From the NCBI GenBank assembly GCA_015232315.1, contig JADFZZ010000015.1:37965-101964 (forward strand): a stretch of 64,000 nt of DNA, read 5' to 3'. The notes below the pieces were generated by a model. The model did not search any database. It saw nothing but the letters and a program-made list of their open reading frames with translations, and was not told where the DNA came from. The stretch is from SAR324 cluster bacterium (lineage in GTDB: Bacteria; SAR324; NAC60-12). Within the stretch, counting starts at the first letter, position 1. Every line of letters begins with the position of its first letter. Shown here piece by piece: positions 63,893-64,000 of this stretch. A program made the translations under genes and the position numbers.

Positions 63893-64000
63893 TTACGCAA
63901 CCAGTTTAAACTCAAGGACATGATGCTTAAACCAGGTTGGATATTCCTGATTCTTTTTTAAGGCCGTCACCGAAGCCAAGGCCACACTCCCTGCCTTAGA
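63893..64000 (-). CDS. C-terminal fragment of an open frame running off the window
   Basis: Thirty-five codons with no stop enter from the right edge and end at TAA (63893-63895), reading ...VTALKKNQEYPTWFKHHVLEF then KLVA. The rest of the gene is outside. A 6-bp hairpin CACCTG-TG-CAGGTG (63877-63890) follows the stop and could terminate transcription. Too short to name a family. Confidence 0.35.
   Translation of the reverse strand, partial: SKAGSVALASVTALKKNQEYPTWFKHHVLEFKLVA

Noticed and set aside
63700..63921. 73-codon minus-strand frame near the right edge
   Set aside because: No ribosome site or family match, and it overlaps the better-supported edge frame and its hairpin.

Overview
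The window reads as chromosome of a Gram-negative bacterium of moderate GC (roughly 45-47% by eye). It has a Sec translocase gene, a FadL-type outer-membrane porin, signal-peptide and lipoprotein genes, class III and class I-like nucleotide cyclases, a 7TM sensor kinase, SpoIIE-type phosphatases and polyphosphate kinase. This mix suggests a signalling-rich proteobacterial or deltaproteobacteria-like lineage, possibly SAR324-like. That placement is an impression from gene content and was not computed.

Layout. 1-9.1 kb: 3' part of secF, tyrA, a class III adenylate cyclase with a FadL-like porin, then a row of plus-strand genes: a protein with sixteen 27-residue repeats, an internally duplicated protein, guanine deaminase and a periplasmic binding-like protein. 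9.3-15.2 kb: an Rpn-type nuclease with a repeat-built coiled coil, a UPF0016 membrane protein, tRNA-Met(CAT), and a minus-strand group of hybrid kinase, receiver-SpoIIE phosphatase and hisD. 15.3-28.8 kb: mostly housekeeping genes (ppk, ceramidase, HD-GYP-like, DUF971, pcm, galU-like, DUF4340, RluA-type pseudouridine synthase, phosphoglucomutase). 29-40.9 kb: an envelope and signalling block with a secreted protein, a FecR-domain protein, a class I adenylate cyclase-like protein and its overlapping partner, then a 7TMR-DISM/HPt/CheA-like kinase, a SpoIIE phosphatase and a CheY-like receiver. 41-47.5 kb: a membrane protein with a divergent cyclase-like domain, tmk, and two secreted proteins. 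Two copies of a hairpin-rich dispersed repeat sit near 28.8 and 40.3 kb.

The most striking region is 48.0-58.7 kb. A complete tmRNA gene (ssrA, tag ANNAEYSPATAALAA) is followed by a 10,388-bp unit bounded by two identical 260-bp direct repeats. Each repeat begins with the last 28 bp of ssrA. Between them lies a one-direction cluster: SNF2-type helicase, DUF1016/PD-(D/E)XK protein, type III-like Mod methyltransferase, a two-gene PIN toxin-antitoxin module, and a type III-like Res helicase-nuclease. I see no integrase or transposase. It looks like a defence island inserted at ssrA that now lacks its own recombinase, with a candidate promoter for the cluster inside the repeat itself. The middle of mod is much more AT-rich than its ends, as expected for an exchanged target-recognition domain.

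Beyond the island are coaD, an orphan FtsK-type 4TM protein, a spermidine synthase-like methyltransferase-fold protein, an NHL-repeat lipoprotein split by an apparent one-base frameshift, and a clan AA aspartic protease. A short open frame runs off the right edge.
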